The position numbers were made by a program, and so were the translations under genes. Below, one piece after another: positions 37,638-46,213 of a stretch of 64,000 nt of DNA. Source of the stretch: Myxococcales bacterium (GTDB lineage Bacteria; Myxococcota_A; Bradymonadia; UBA7976; UBA1532); assembly GCA_020633435.1 (NCBI GenBank), contig JACKDP010000005.1:496001-560000 (forward strand). Reading direction: 5' to 3'. The notes beneath the pieces are model-generated. The model was not told where the DNA came from, did not search any database, and saw nothing but the letters and a program-made list of their open reading frames with translations. How positions within the stretch are numbered: position 1 is the stretch's first letter; each line of letters starts with the position of its first letter.

Positions 37638-40028
37638 ATGAACCGCCGCCTCGCCCAGGTCGCCTGCCTGTGCACCCTGATCGCCACCGCCGCCCGGGCC
37701 GATGAGCGGGTCGTGCTGCCGCTCTCCCTCTGGGATCGCGTCCAGGCCGCCCTCCAGCCCACCGTCCCGACGGGCCCCGAGGAGCGCTGGTGCGCCCTCG
37801 AGCGCACGCTGGAGGGCCGCCTGGTGGACGGCGTGCTGGCCGGCACGCTCGACGTCCGCTTCGAGGTCCTGCACACCGAGGGCTGGCTCGACGTGCCCCT
37901 GCTCGACAGCGCGGCGTCGCTGACGTCGGTGCGCGTCGACGGCGCCCCCGCGTCCCTGCGCGCCGAGGGCGACCACTACGTGCTCGGCGTGGCTCGTCCG
38001 GGGGTGCACCATGTCCAGATCCGGTTCCTCCGCGGCGCCGACGAGGACGAGCGCGCCGTCGAGGTGGAGCTGCCCGAGGCCGGCCCCACCCACGTCTCCA
38101 TCCTGGTGCCCGCCGTGGGCATCGACGCCACGCTGGCGTCGGGGGTGGTGACGGCGCGGCGGGCCGAAGGCGGGGGCACGCGGCTGGTGGGCGAGGCCAA
38201 CGGCCCCGTCCGCCTGTCCTGGCGGGCCGCCGACGAGACGGCGGAGGTGCCCCTGCGGGCGCGGGCGCGGCAGGCCACGCTGCTGACCCTCGACGCCAGC
38301 CTCGTCACCGGCCGCACCCAGGTCACGCTGACGGTCGACGAGGGCGAGACGGACCGGGCAGAGCTGGCCGTGCCGGACGGCGTCGAGGTGGTCGAGGTGG
38401 CCGGCGACGACGTCCTGCAGTGGCGGGTGGAGGCGGTGCCCGACGCCCCTGATCGGCTGGTGGTGCTGCTCGGCCGCCTCGTCCGGGACGACGTGGACCT
38501 GGTGGTGGGCTTCCAGTACGCGGTGGCGGGGCCCCAGGTGGCCCTGCGGCTGCCCGCGCCGACCGTCGCGACGACGGGGTCCATCGGCGTGCAGGCGGTC
38601 ACCGGCCTGGAGTTGACGGCGGAGGGGGCCGAGCCCCTCGCCCCGGGGGAGGTGCCGGGCGAGCTCGCGGGCATGAGCAGCCACCCGCTGCACTTCGCCT
38701 TCGCGCAGGCGGTGGCGGCCCAGGTCAAGCTCGGGGTGCGCCCCAACGCGTCGGTGCCGCTGACGAGCACCATCGTCGACGATCTGGAGGCCACGACGAT
38801 GGTGCTGGAGGACGGCACCGAGATCGCCAAGGTCCGGCTCTTCATGCGCAACAACACGCGCCAGTACCTCGGCCTCGAGCTGCCGGCGGGCGCGACGCTG
38901 ACCCACGCGCTGCTGGACGGCCACCCCCTGCACCCGGCCGTCGAGGGGGGCGAGGGCCGCGAGCGCCTGCTCATCCCGCTGCGCCAGAGCAGCCAGGCGG
39001 GGGAGCGCTACCACCTGGTCCAGCCCGGCGAGAACCTGGGCGCGATCGCCTACATCCACTACTCCAACCCCCAGAAGTGGCCCCTCATCGTCGACGCCAA
39101 CGGCCAGCTCGCGGGCCCCGAGGACGTGCGCCCGGGCCAGCGGCTGCGCATCCCGCCGCAGCCGGGCGTCGAGGTGGAGGAGAGCCGGTTCGTCTTCGAG
39201 TTCGCCTGGCGTCGGCAGGGCGAGCGGCTGGGGGCCTGGGGGACGGAGCGCCTGCGGCTGCCGGCCCTGGACGTGGACGTGGTGAAGGCGACCTGGCACG
39301 TCTACCTGCCCCAGGCCGTCGTCCCGCTGCGCTTCGGGGGCAACCTCACCGCCTACTCGGCGCTGCGCTACGACCCCTTCCGGCGGTTCGGGATGTTCCT
39401 GCGGCAGGCGCTGGTGGCGGACGCGGAGGCGGCGACGGCGGCGGATCTGCGCGCCGCCCTGCACCAGGCGGAGGCGACGGCCGCCGCGGACGCCCGGGTG
39501 GGCCTCGGCGCCTTCCCGCTGGTGGGGACGCGCTACCGGTTCAAGCGGCTGCTGCTCGGCGCCGAGACGGCCGAGGTCACCATCCAGTACCTCGGCTGCA
39601 CCTGGTCCGACGCCGCGGGTCGCGGGGCCCTGCTGCTGGGCCTGCTGCTCGCGTTGCTGGTGCTCCGGCCCGGCACCGGCCTGAAGAGCGGGGCCCTCGG
39701 GCTGCTGCTGCTGGTGCCCGCCCTCGTGGCCGGCCACGCCATCACCGGCGTCCACCGCCACCTCGTCTGGGGCTTCGACCTCGGGCTCCTGCTCCTGCTC
39801 GCCCGCCACCGCGGCGCCCCGGCGCTCCAGGCCATCCGGGCCTGGCTGCGGGCCCCCCGGCTGCCCACCGAGCGGCTCACCATCCGCACCGCGCTCACCT
39901 GGCTCGGCCTGCTGGCCATCGTGCGGGTCATCGCGACGTACCCGCTGCTCGCGTCGTTGACCGCCCTGGTGGTCCTCACCCTCACCTGGATTCGCGCTCG
40001 CCAGCGCCCGGAGCTGCGTCATGGCTAA
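37638..40028 (+). CDS. Large LysM-containing membrane protein, paralogue A
   Basis: A 796-residue protein; ATG at 37638 behind GGAGGA (an upstream ATG at 37614 has none). Signal MNRRLAQVACLCTLIATAARA. A long extracytoplasmic beta-rich region follows, with repeated blocks such as RLFMRNNTRQYLGLELPAGA and LLDGHPLHPAV. A LysM domain sits at about residues 457-505 (YHLVQPGENLGAIAYIHYSN, then QRLRIPPQ), likely binding peptidoglycan. Four or five transmembrane helices end the protein (LLLGLLLALLVLRP to LLASLTALVVLTLTWI). The next gene encodes a shorter paralogue and overlaps by 8 bp, so the two probably form one complex. The family is not one I can name. Confidence 0.75.
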   Translation: MNRRLAQVACLCTLIATAARADERVVLPLSLWDRVQAALQPTVPTGPEERWCALERTLEGRLVDGVLAGTLDVRFEVLHTEGWLDVPLLDSAASLTSVRVDGAPASLRAEGDHYVLGVARPGVHHVQIRFLRGADEDERAVEVELPEAGPTHVSILVPAVGIDATLASGVVTARRAEGGGTRLVGEANGPVRLSWRAADETAEVPLRARARQATLLTLDASLVTGRTQVTLTVDEGETDRAELAVPDGVEVVEVAGDDVLQWRVEAVPDAPDRLVVLLGRLVRDDVDLVVGFQYAVAGPQVALRLPAPTVATTGSIGVQAVTGLELTAEGAEPLAPGEVPGELAGMSSHPLHFAFAQAVAAQVKLGVRPNASVPLTSTIVDDLEATTMVLEDGTEIAKVRLFMRNNTRQYLGLELPAGATLTHALLDGHPLHPAVEGGEGRERLLIPLRQSSQAGERYHLVQPGENLGAIAYIHYSNPQKWPLIVDANGQLAGPEDVRPGQRLRIPPQPGVEVEESRFVFEFAWRRQGERLGAWGTERLRLPALDVDVVKATWHVYLPQAVVPLRFGGNLTAYSALRYDPFRRFGMFLRQALVADAEAATAADLRAALHQAEATAAADARVGLGAFPLVGTRYRFKRLLLGAETAEVTIQYLGCTWSDAAGRGALLLGLLLALLVLRPGTGLKSGALGLLLLVPALVAGHAITGVHRHLVWGFDLGLLLLLARHRGAPALQAIRAWLRAPRLPTERLTIRTALTWLGLLAIVRVIATYPLLASLTALVVLTLTWIRARQRPELRHG

Positions 40029-42282
40029 CCCCCTCTTCTGGTGCTGCCTCCTCGCGCTGGCCCTGCCCCGGCTGGCCCACGCCGACGGCGATGACGGCGC
40101 CGACTTCGACAGCCTGCTGGCTGAGCAGAACGAGGCCGAGGAGGCTGAAGGGGCCGGCTTCTCGGCCCTCATCGAGGCGGCCGCCGACGCCCGCGTCGAG
40201 CTGCCCCTCGACCGCGTGGTGGCCTCCCGCGCCGCGCTGGCGGCCCAGGCCGAGGCCCGCGCCAAGCGCCTCGGCCCGGCCGTCGTGCTGGGCGAGGCGC
40301 ACTACCGGGGCGAGGCCATCCCGGGGGCGCTGTCCCTGACGGCCACCCTGCAGGTCACGCTCGGCCGGCCGGAGGCCTGGAAGACCGTGCCCCTGGTCGG
40401 CGAGGACGTCGTCCTCGTGGCGGCGCGCGTGGAGGGTCGCCCGGTGCCCGTGACCCGGCGCGCGGGCTACCACGTCTGGCTGACGCGCCAGACGGGCACC
40501 GTCACCGTCGAGCTGGCCCTGCTGGTGCCGGCCGAGGGCCCGCGGGGCGCCCTCGCGTACACGATGACCATCGCGCGGACGCCCGTGACGCGGTTCGACT
40601 GCAGCTTCCCGGGGGCCGACCTCGCCCCCCGCGTCGACCAGGCGGTGCAGGCCGACGTGGTGAGCGAGGGCGGCCGCACGCGCCTGTCGGCGACGCTCAG
40701 CCCGGGCCTGCAGATCCACGTGGTCGGCCTGAAGGCGCTGGCCGACGCCGAGCCGCAGATCGCCCGGGCCTACGTCGACGCGGACGCGCTGCTGGTGCTG
40801 GGGGCGCGCGACGATCTCTTCGTGACCTTGCGCTACACCCTGCTGCACGGCGGGATGGCGCGCTTCCCCATCCGCCTGCCCCGGGGCTACCGCGTGGAGG
40901 CGGTGGACGGGGGGGACGGTTTTTCCCATGTGATTCAGGGGGATGCGGAGGGCGACCTGCTGGTCGGCGAACTGGCCACGCCCGCCCGCCGGGGGCTGGA
41001 GGTGGCGCTGCACCTGCGCCGCGACCTGCCCGCCGATGGCCTGCTCACGGTGGGGATGCCGGCCGCCGTCGGGGCTGAGCGCCAGTCGGGCTTCGTGGCG
41101 GTCGAGGTGCCCGGGAAGCTGCGGCTCGAGACGGCCCGCCAGCGCGGCGCCACCACCGCCGACGTGCGCCGGCTGCCGTCGGCCCTGCGCGAGAGCGCCA
41201 TCGGCCCCATCCTGCAGGCCTGGCGCTACGAGGCCCCGGGCTTCGAGCTGGCGGTGGGGCTCCAGCGGCTGGAGGAGCGCCGCATCGTGCCCGGGGTCAT
41301 CGACGAGGTGGCAGCGTTCACCGTCGTCGCCGACACGGGCGCCCGCCTGACGGAGATGCGGCTGATGTTCAAGAACCGCCTCCGCCACCGGCTGGCCCTG
41401 CGCCTGCCCGCCGGCGCCCGCCTGCGCTCGGCCCTGCTCGACGGCAACCCCGTCAGCGCCAGCGCCACGGATGATGGGCGCGTGCTCCTGCCCCTCATCC
41501 GATCGGGCGGCGAAGAGGACGACTTCGAGCTCTCGGTGGTGCTGGAGGAGGACGGCCCGCCGCCGGCCCTGCTGGGGGCGCACGATCTGGCCCTGCCCGC
41601 GGTCGAGCTGCCCATCAGCTCGCTGCGCTGGAGCGTCTTCCTGCCGCCGCGGGACGCCTACGGCCCCCTGCGCGGGGCGGTCGAGGTGCAGCAGCGCGTG
41701 GGCTCCGTCCGCTGGCGCCGCCCGTTCGACGAGCCGGCCGCGGAGGCGTCGGCGTCGGGCAGCGGAGGCGCGGCCCTCGCGGCCGCCGGCACGATGCCCG
41801 TCCGCATCAACGTCCCCCGCACCGGCCACCGCATCAACTACCACCGGTACTGGATCGGCGCCGACGAGGCCGTCGCCGTCTCCACCCGGTACGTCCGCGC
41901 CTGGCTCGTGTACCCCGCCCAGCTCGCCCTCGCGCTGGCCCTCGTCGCCCTCGTGCAGGTGCGGCGGCGCTGGGGGCTGGTGCCCGTCGTGGTCGTGGCC
42001 GGGGGCCTCGCCGCCCTGGGGGGGCCGGTGCCCGTGGTCGGGGCGTGCGTGTCGGGCCTGGGCCTGCGGGGCTGGCGGGCGGGCTGGCTCGTGGGGGCGC
42101 GGGACGCGGCGTGGGCCTGGGCACGCCGGCAGCGGGGCCGCGTCCGCCGGCCGGAGGGCCCCTGGACGACCCGGCGGGTGGCGACGCTCGCCGGGCGGCT
42201 CCTGGTGGCGGCGGCCGTGCTCTACCTGGCCCACCGGGCCTTGCTGGCGGCCGTCCCGCTCATCGGCGACATCGCGGGCTGA
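40021..42282 (+). CDS. Large membrane protein, paralogue B (no LysM)
   Basis: A 753-residue protein beginning ATGGCTAA, where TAA is the stop of the preceding gene, so translation is coupled. Signal peptide MANPLFWCCLLALALPRLAHA, then an acidic linker and beta-rich repeats matching paralogue A (RLMFKNRLRHRLALRLPAGA, SALLDGNPVSASA). It has no LysM. The C-terminus has three hydrophobic segments (VYPAQLALALALVALVQV, LVPVVVVAGGLAALGGPV, LLVAAAVLYLAHRALLAAV). Together with its neighbour it looks like a two-component envelope assembly. Function unknown. A hairpin follows at 42305. Confidence 0.75.
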   Translation: MANPLFWCCLLALALPRLAHADGDDGADFDSLLAEQNEAEEAEGAGFSALIEAAADARVELPLDRVVASRAALAAQAEARAKRLGPAVVLGEAHYRGEAIPGALSLTATLQVTLGRPEAWKTVPLVGEDVVLVAARVEGRPVPVTRRAGYHVWLTRQTGTVTVELALLVPAEGPRGALAYTMTIARTPVTRFDCSFPGADLAPRVDQAVQADVVSEGGRTRLSATLSPGLQIHVVGLKALADAEPQIARAYVDADALLVLGARDDLFVTLRYTLLHGGMARFPIRLPRGYRVEAVDGGDGFSHVIQGDAEGDLLVGELATPARRGLEVALHLRRDLPADGLLTVGMPAAVGAERQSGFVAVEVPGKLRLETARQRGATTADVRRLPSALRESAIGPILQAWRYEAPGFELAVGLQRLEERRIVPGVIDEVAAFTVVADTGARLTEMRLMFKNRLRHRLALRLPAGARLRSALLDGNPVSASATDDGRVLLPLIRSGGEEDDFELSVVLEEDGPPPALLGAHDLALPAVELPISSLRWSVFLPPRDAYGPLRGAVEVQQRVGSVRWRRPFDEPAAEASASGSGGAALAAAGTMPVRINVPRTGHRINYHRYWIGADEAVAVSTRYVRAWLVYPAQLALALALVALVQVRRRWGLVPVVVVAGGLAALGGPVPVVGACVSGLGLRGWRAGWLVGARDAAWAWARRQRGRVRRPEGPWTTRRVATLAGRLLVAAAVLYLAHRALLAAVPLIGDIAG

Positions 42283-42304
42283 CGCGGCGCCCGCAAGAAA
42301 ATCT

Positions 42305-42324
42305 CGGGGCCCGTGAGGGCCCCG
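42305..42324 (+). terminator. GC hairpin with GTGA loop
   Basis: CGGGGCCC, loop GTGA, GGGCCCCG: a perfect 8-bp stem with a GNRA-type tetraloop, 23 bp after the stop of the membrane-protein pair. No T run follows. It is a probable transcription terminator or mRNA stabiliser. Confidence 0.5.
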
Positions 42325-42387
42325 GCGGCGCCCTCCCGTACCCGGCAATGACAGGCGCTCAAGCCTGCACAAACCGGGAGAATCCTG

Positions 42388-43815
42388 ATGATTTCCAAGA
42401 CCTTCGCCTGCCGCGCCCTCGCCGTCCTCCTCGCCTCTCAGGGCCTCGTCGCCTGCGTCCCCAGCGGCTCCGACGACCCCATCGTGGACGCCGGGCCCAT
42501 GCCGGACCCGGAGCCGACGCCGAAGCCGGAGCCGGAGCCGGAGCCACAGCCGGAGCCCGAGCCCGAGCCCGAGCCGGAGCCCGAGCCGGAGCCCGAGCCG
42601 GCCAACCAGGCGCCCGTCATCGATGACATCGCGGTGGACGCGGCGACGTTCCAGAGCGACTGCCGCACGAGCCTGGTGGCGAGCGCCCGCGACGACGATG
42701 GCGACGCCCTGCGGTACACCTGGCGCATGGACGGCGAGGCCCTGGACGCCGAGGAGGACGCCGCCAGCTTCGGCGGCGGGCCCAGGCGGACGCGCCGGGT
42801 CGAGCTGACGGTGGAGGACGGCCGCGGCGGCCAGGCGTCGGCCAGCGTCTCGCTCGACCTGGCGGGCTGCGAGCTGCCCGACGGGGCCATCCCCAACGCG
42901 GCCGGCGACCGGGCGTACCTCCTGGCCCGGACGTCCGACACCTTCGACGCCCACCGCCGGGAGGCGGCGCGCCTGGGTGGGCACCTGGCCACCCTCACGA
43001 CCGACGCGGAGCTCGCCTTCGTGCGCAGCCTCGACGGCGAGGGCTGGATCGGCCTCTGGTCGCCCCAGGGGGACCACCGCTTCGAGACCATCACCGGCGA
43101 GCCGGCGGGCCCGGAGCGCTTCTGCCCCGGCGAGCCCAACAACGCGGCCGGCAACGAGTTCGCCGTGGAGCTGTGGGACATCGACTGCTTCAACGACCAC
43201 CCGGGCAGCCGCCCGACGGTGGCCGTCTACGAGTTCGAGCTGCCCGGCGGCCCCGAGGACGTGAGCGCGGGGGGCGCCTTCGAGGGGCCTGGCTTCGGGA
43301 CGGGCGGCTCGGCGCGCAGCATCCTGCGCCTGACCGAGCCCCGCACCGTCCGCCTGAGCGTGACCGACGCCCAGGGCCGCTGCGACGGCGTGGGGGATCC
43401 CACGCTGCAGGTCCTGTTCGGCGGCGACACGCTGGCCGCCAACGACGACGCCAACGGCACCGTCTGCCCGGAGGTGACCGTCGACCTGCAGCCCGGCGTC
43501 TACGACGTGGCCGTGCGCGGCTACAACGGCAGCGGCGTCAACGACTACCGCCTGGGCGTCGACCTGGACGCCGAGGCGCGCCCCGCCGAGCTGCCTCCGC
43601 TGGAGATGGTCAACGGGGACGGCGCCTGCCCGCCCGGCTCTGCGCCCCTGAGCCCCGCCATCGCCGCCGCCTTCGTCCCGCAGATCTGCAGCATGCTGGG
43701 CGACTGGTACATCGTCCGCCTGGCCGACGGCGCCGCCATCGACGGGCCGGGCTACGGCTGCAACATCCGGCCGCGCGAGGTGAACCCCCTCGGTCAGACG
43801 CTCTGCGCCCGCTGA
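42388..43815 (+). CDS. Lectin-like lipoprotein with Glu-Pro spacer
   Basis: A 475-residue lipoprotein: signal with LVACVPSG lipobox (Cys at about 23). An EP dipeptide tract of about 15 units (residues 38-70) acts as a rigid spacer. A PKD/Ig-like domain follows (VIDDIAVDAATFQSDCR, RDDDGDALRYTWRMDGEAL). A C-type-lectin-like domain comes next, with HRREAARLGGHLATL, WIGLWSPQGDHRFETITG and CPGEPNNAAGNEFAVEL (the EPN and WIG motifs typical of the fold), and then a PPC-like beta domain (RTVRLSVTDAQGRCDG, VYDVAVRGYNGSGVNDY). Likely a surface carbohydrate- or protein-binding protein. Its 3' end overlaps the convergent gene by 22 bp. Confidence 0.8.
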   Translation: MISKTFACRALAVLLASQGLVACVPSGSDDPIVDAGPMPDPEPTPKPEPEPEPQPEPEPEPEPEPEPEPEPANQAPVIDDIAVDAATFQSDCRTSLVASARDDDGDALRYTWRMDGEALDAEEDAASFGGGPRRTRRVELTVEDGRGGQASASVSLDLAGCELPDGAIPNAAGDRAYLLARTSDTFDAHRREAARLGGHLATLTTDAELAFVRSLDGEGWIGLWSPQGDHRFETITGEPAGPERFCPGEPNNAAGNEFAVELWDIDCFNDHPGSRPTVAVYEFELPGGPEDVSAGGAFEGPGFGTGGSARSILRLTEPRTVRLSVTDAQGRCDGVGDPTLQVLFGGDTLAANDDANGTVCPEVTVDLQPGVYDVAVRGYNGSGVNDYRLGVDLDAEARPAELPPLEMVNGDGACPPGSAPLSPAIAAAFVPQICSMLGDWYIVRLADGAAIDGPGYGCNIRPREVNPLGQTLCAR

Positions 43816-45257
43816 TCCTCCCGCCTCGGCTCCCCGGCGCTCGCCAGGAGCCAGTCCAGCATCGCCCCCGCCACGTCCACCCCCGCGACCACCTGCGCTT
43901 GCGGGAAGTAGCAGGGGAAGTTCGCCTCCAGCAGATACAGCCGGCCGCTCGGGTGGGCCAGCAGGTCCACCCCGGCCAGCCCCACCTGGATGGCGGCGGC
44001 CGCCGCGACGGCCAGCCGGGCCGCTCCGGGCGGCGGCTCGGCGGTGTAGTCGGCCAGGTCCTCCGACGCGTAGGTGCGAAAGCCGTCGCTGCGCAGGACG
44101 TTGCGATAGCTCGCCACCACCTCGTCTCCCACCACCACGAGCCGCCAGTGCACCGCGTCCGGGATGCAGGCCTGCAGCAGCGGCTGGATGCCCCGCAGGG
44201 CCAGCCCGTCGAGGACCGAGAGCAGGCTCGTCCGCGTGTCCAGCCGCATCACCCCGTGCCCGCCTTCGCCGCCTCCGAGCTTCAAGATGACCGGCAGGCC
44301 CCCGAGGCGCGCGATGGCGGCGTCGACCGCCGGCTCGCTCACGTCGTCGAGCACCTCGCTGCGAGGGACGGGCAGCCCGAAGACGGTGAAAAGGGTAAGC
44401 TGATCAACGACTTCTGCGAACGGGCCGCGCGCCTGGCGGTAGAAGGTGCCGAGGCCTGGGTGCCAGAGCTGGCGCTGTCGGGCGGCGGCGGCGGCCGAGG
44501 TGGACGGGCAGTACAGCAGGTCGCCGTCGGGCAGGCGGGGGGGCAGGGGGGTGGCGGCGGGGTCGTGCAGCTCGACGGCCAGGCGGCGGCGAGCCGCGGC
44601 GCGCAGCAGCAGGTCCGTGGTCGTCTCGGGCAGGCCGGGCCCCACCACGAGGTGCAGCGTGCGCACCGGGGGCCAGGGCTGGAGGGCGGGCAGGCGGCCC
44701 AGCAGGGCGTCGCCCGCGCTGGCGTGGGCCGCGGCGACCTCCTCGGCGGTCGCGTACGCGAACAAGAAGAGGGCGCGGCGCCGGCCCCGCGCGACGGGCT
44801 CCATGTCGTGGAGGGCCTGTGGCTCAGGCGTCCCGGCGGCGTCCAGGTTGAGCCACAGCAGGCCGCGCCCGGGGCGTGGCTCCACGGCCAGATCGGCCCG
44901 GGGGAACCGCGTCCGACCACCCTCGCAGGCGTCCAGGTACACGACGCCGGTGGCGACGAGCCGCCGGCCGGCCTGGGCGTAGTCGTCGTGGTGGGGCGGG
45001 TGGCCCTCGCCCACGCCGCAGTCCCGGAGGCGCAGGGAGGTCAGGGGCGCGCCGGGCAGGCCCAGGCGGGCGGCGAGCCGCTCGGCCACCGCGGCGACGA
45101 CGCGGTGCGCCTGCAGGGGCACCTCCGCCGTGACGCCCGTCTCGGTGTGAGAGAACGAAATCCCCAGTCTTTCCAGGTGCTTCGGGGCACAGCAGCGCGC
45201 CAGGGCCCGCACCTCGGCCGGGCTGGCGAGGGCGTCGTCGACTTCCCAGTGCAGCAT
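43794..45257 (-). CDS. Prolyl-hydroxylase-like oxygenase/ATP-grasp ligase fusion
   Basis: A 487-residue protein with two apparent enzymes. Residues 1-170 follow the 2-oxoglutarate/Fe(II) oxygenase (P4H-like) pattern: HHDD at 89-92 gives the HxD ligands, GGRTRF (113-118), PRPGRGLLW, then LHDMEPVARGRRRALFLF with distal His150 and Arg160. Residues about 200-480 are an ATP-grasp fold of the RimK-like kind: LPVILKLGGGEGGHGV (Lys326 and Gly loop), WRLVVVGDEVVASYRN, then AGVDLLAHPSGRLYLLEAN with metal residues Asp431, Glu444 and Asn446. ATP-grasp ligases join carboxylates to amines or hydroxyls. The preceding gene (5 bp away) encodes a PqqD-like protein with repeated EQxxK units, a probable substrate. 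Graspetide-type crosslinking plus hydroxylation is my inference. Confidence 0.8.
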   Translation of the reverse strand: MLHWEVDDALASPAEVRALARCCAPKHLERLGISFSHTETGVTAEVPLQAHRVVAAVAERLAARLGLPGAPLTSLRLRDCGVGEGHPPHHDDYAQAGRRLVATGVVYLDACEGGRTRFPRADLAVEPRPGRGLLWLNLDAAGTPEPQALHDMEPVARGRRRALFLFAYATAEEVAAAHASAGDALLGRLPALQPWPPVRTLHLVVGPGLPETTTDLLLRAAARRRLAVELHDPAATPLPPRLPDGDLLYCPSTSAAAAARQRQLWHPGLGTFYRQARGPFAEVVDQLTLFTVFGLPVPRSEVLDDVSEPAVDAAIARLGGLPVILKLGGGEGGHGVMRLDTRTSLLSVLDGLALRGIQPLLQACIPDAVHWRLVVVGDEVVASYRNVLRSDGFRTYASEDLADYTAEPPPGAARLAVAAAAAIQVGLAGVDLLAHPSGRLYLLEANFPCYFPQAQVVAGVDVAGAMLDWLLASAGEPRREDQRAQSV

Positions 45258-45262
45258 CGCGG

Positions 45263-46078
45263 TCAGAGGCCCTTGGCGGCCTCTTCCTTGCCGAGCGCCT
45301 CGACCGCCGCCTTCTTCTCGCGCTCTTCCTGCTGGACGGCGGCCGGCCCCTGGCGGCGCGCGGCCGCGCGGGCCGGACCCTTGCGCGTCTGCTCGGCCTG
45401 GCGCGCCTGGAGGGCCTGGCCGCGCTTCTCGTCCTGCTCGCGGGCGCCGGTGACCTTGTCGTTCTGCTCCTGCGGCCGCAGCGCCGCGGGGCCGCGCTTG
45501 ATGGTCTGCTCCCCGCGGGCCGGCTTGCGCTTGACGGTCTGCTCGCCGCGCGCGGGGGTGCCCCGCTTCTCGGTCTGCTCGCGCGCCGCCACGTCGTCGG
45601 GGCCCAGCCTGGCCTCCTCCTCGCTCCGCCCGTCGGGCGCCAGCTTCTCGTTCTGCTCGGGCGAGCGCAGCGCGCGCTTGCGGTGCTGCTCCTTCATCCG
45701 CGGCGCGTCGCTGCCGGGGGCTGCCGCCTCGGACGGCGGCGCCTGGGCGCCCGCGCCGCGCGGGGCGAGGGCCAGGGCGGCGGCCGCCGCGGCTGCAGAG
45801 GCCACCTGCCGCAGCATCGCGCGGCGATCGACGACCATGCCCGGCGGCGCGAGGCGGGACACCAGCCCGGCGTCGGCCAGCGCGTCCAGCGCCTGCCAGA
45901 CGAGCTCCTCGTCCGCGGTCGGATCCGCCCGCCGGGCGGCCTCCACGAGGCCCGTGACGGACGTCTGCCCGTCCGCGGCCGCCCACACCGCCATCAGGAC
46001 GGGCGTCAGCGTGTGTACGCGCGCCCCGTCATCCACCTGACCACCGGCCCGCAGCTCTCCGCGGCGCTCTGCGTTCAT
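45263..46078 (-). CDS. PqqD-like protein with hydrophobic segment and eight EQxxK units
   Basis: A 271-residue protein. Residues 20-82 form a PqqD-like winged-helix domain (VHTLTPVLMAVWAAADGQTS, VWQALDALADAGLVSRL). Then VDRRAMLRQVAS and an Ala-rich hydrophobic stretch (92-110) resemble a twin-arginine-like signal placed internally. The rest is low complexity, with eight units of form E-Q-[HNTD]-x-K: EQHRK 130, EQNEK 141, EQTEK 167, EQTVK 179, EQTIK 190, EQNDK 204, EQDEK 214, EQTRK 229, separated by 5-21 residues rich in Arg, Gly, Pro and Ala. PqqD domains act as recognition elements for peptide-modifying enzymes; here the domain appears fused to its own repeated core. Coupled to the ATP-grasp fusion gene and paralogous to the partial gene at 1-428. 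Confidence 0.78.
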   Translation of the reverse strand: MNAERRGELRAGGQVDDGARVHTLTPVLMAVWAAADGQTSVTGLVEAARRADPTADEELVWQALDALADAGLVSRLAPPGMVVDRRAMLRQVASAAAAAAALALAPRGAGAQAPPSEAAAPGSDAPRMKEQHRKRALRSPEQNEKLAPDGRSEEEARLGPDDVAAREQTEKRGTPARGEQTVKRKPARGEQTIKRGPAALRPQEQNDKVTGAREQDEKRGQALQARQAEQTRKGPARAAARRQGPAAVQQEEREKKAAVEALGKEEAAKGL

Positions 46079-46213
46079 CCCGACGCTCCTCTCCCGACCC
46101 CGGGGCCACTGTACCGCCCCGTCGAGGGCCGAGCGACGCCAATTCGCGCGCGTTGCGGGGGAGCGCGCGCTCATGCGACGGTGCCGCCATGCGCCCCTCC
46201 CTCCGAGGCCGCG

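Noticed and set aside
39982..43200. 1072-residue minus-strand frame
   Set aside because: Antisense to well-supported membrane-protein and lectin genes; low-complexity composition, no domains.
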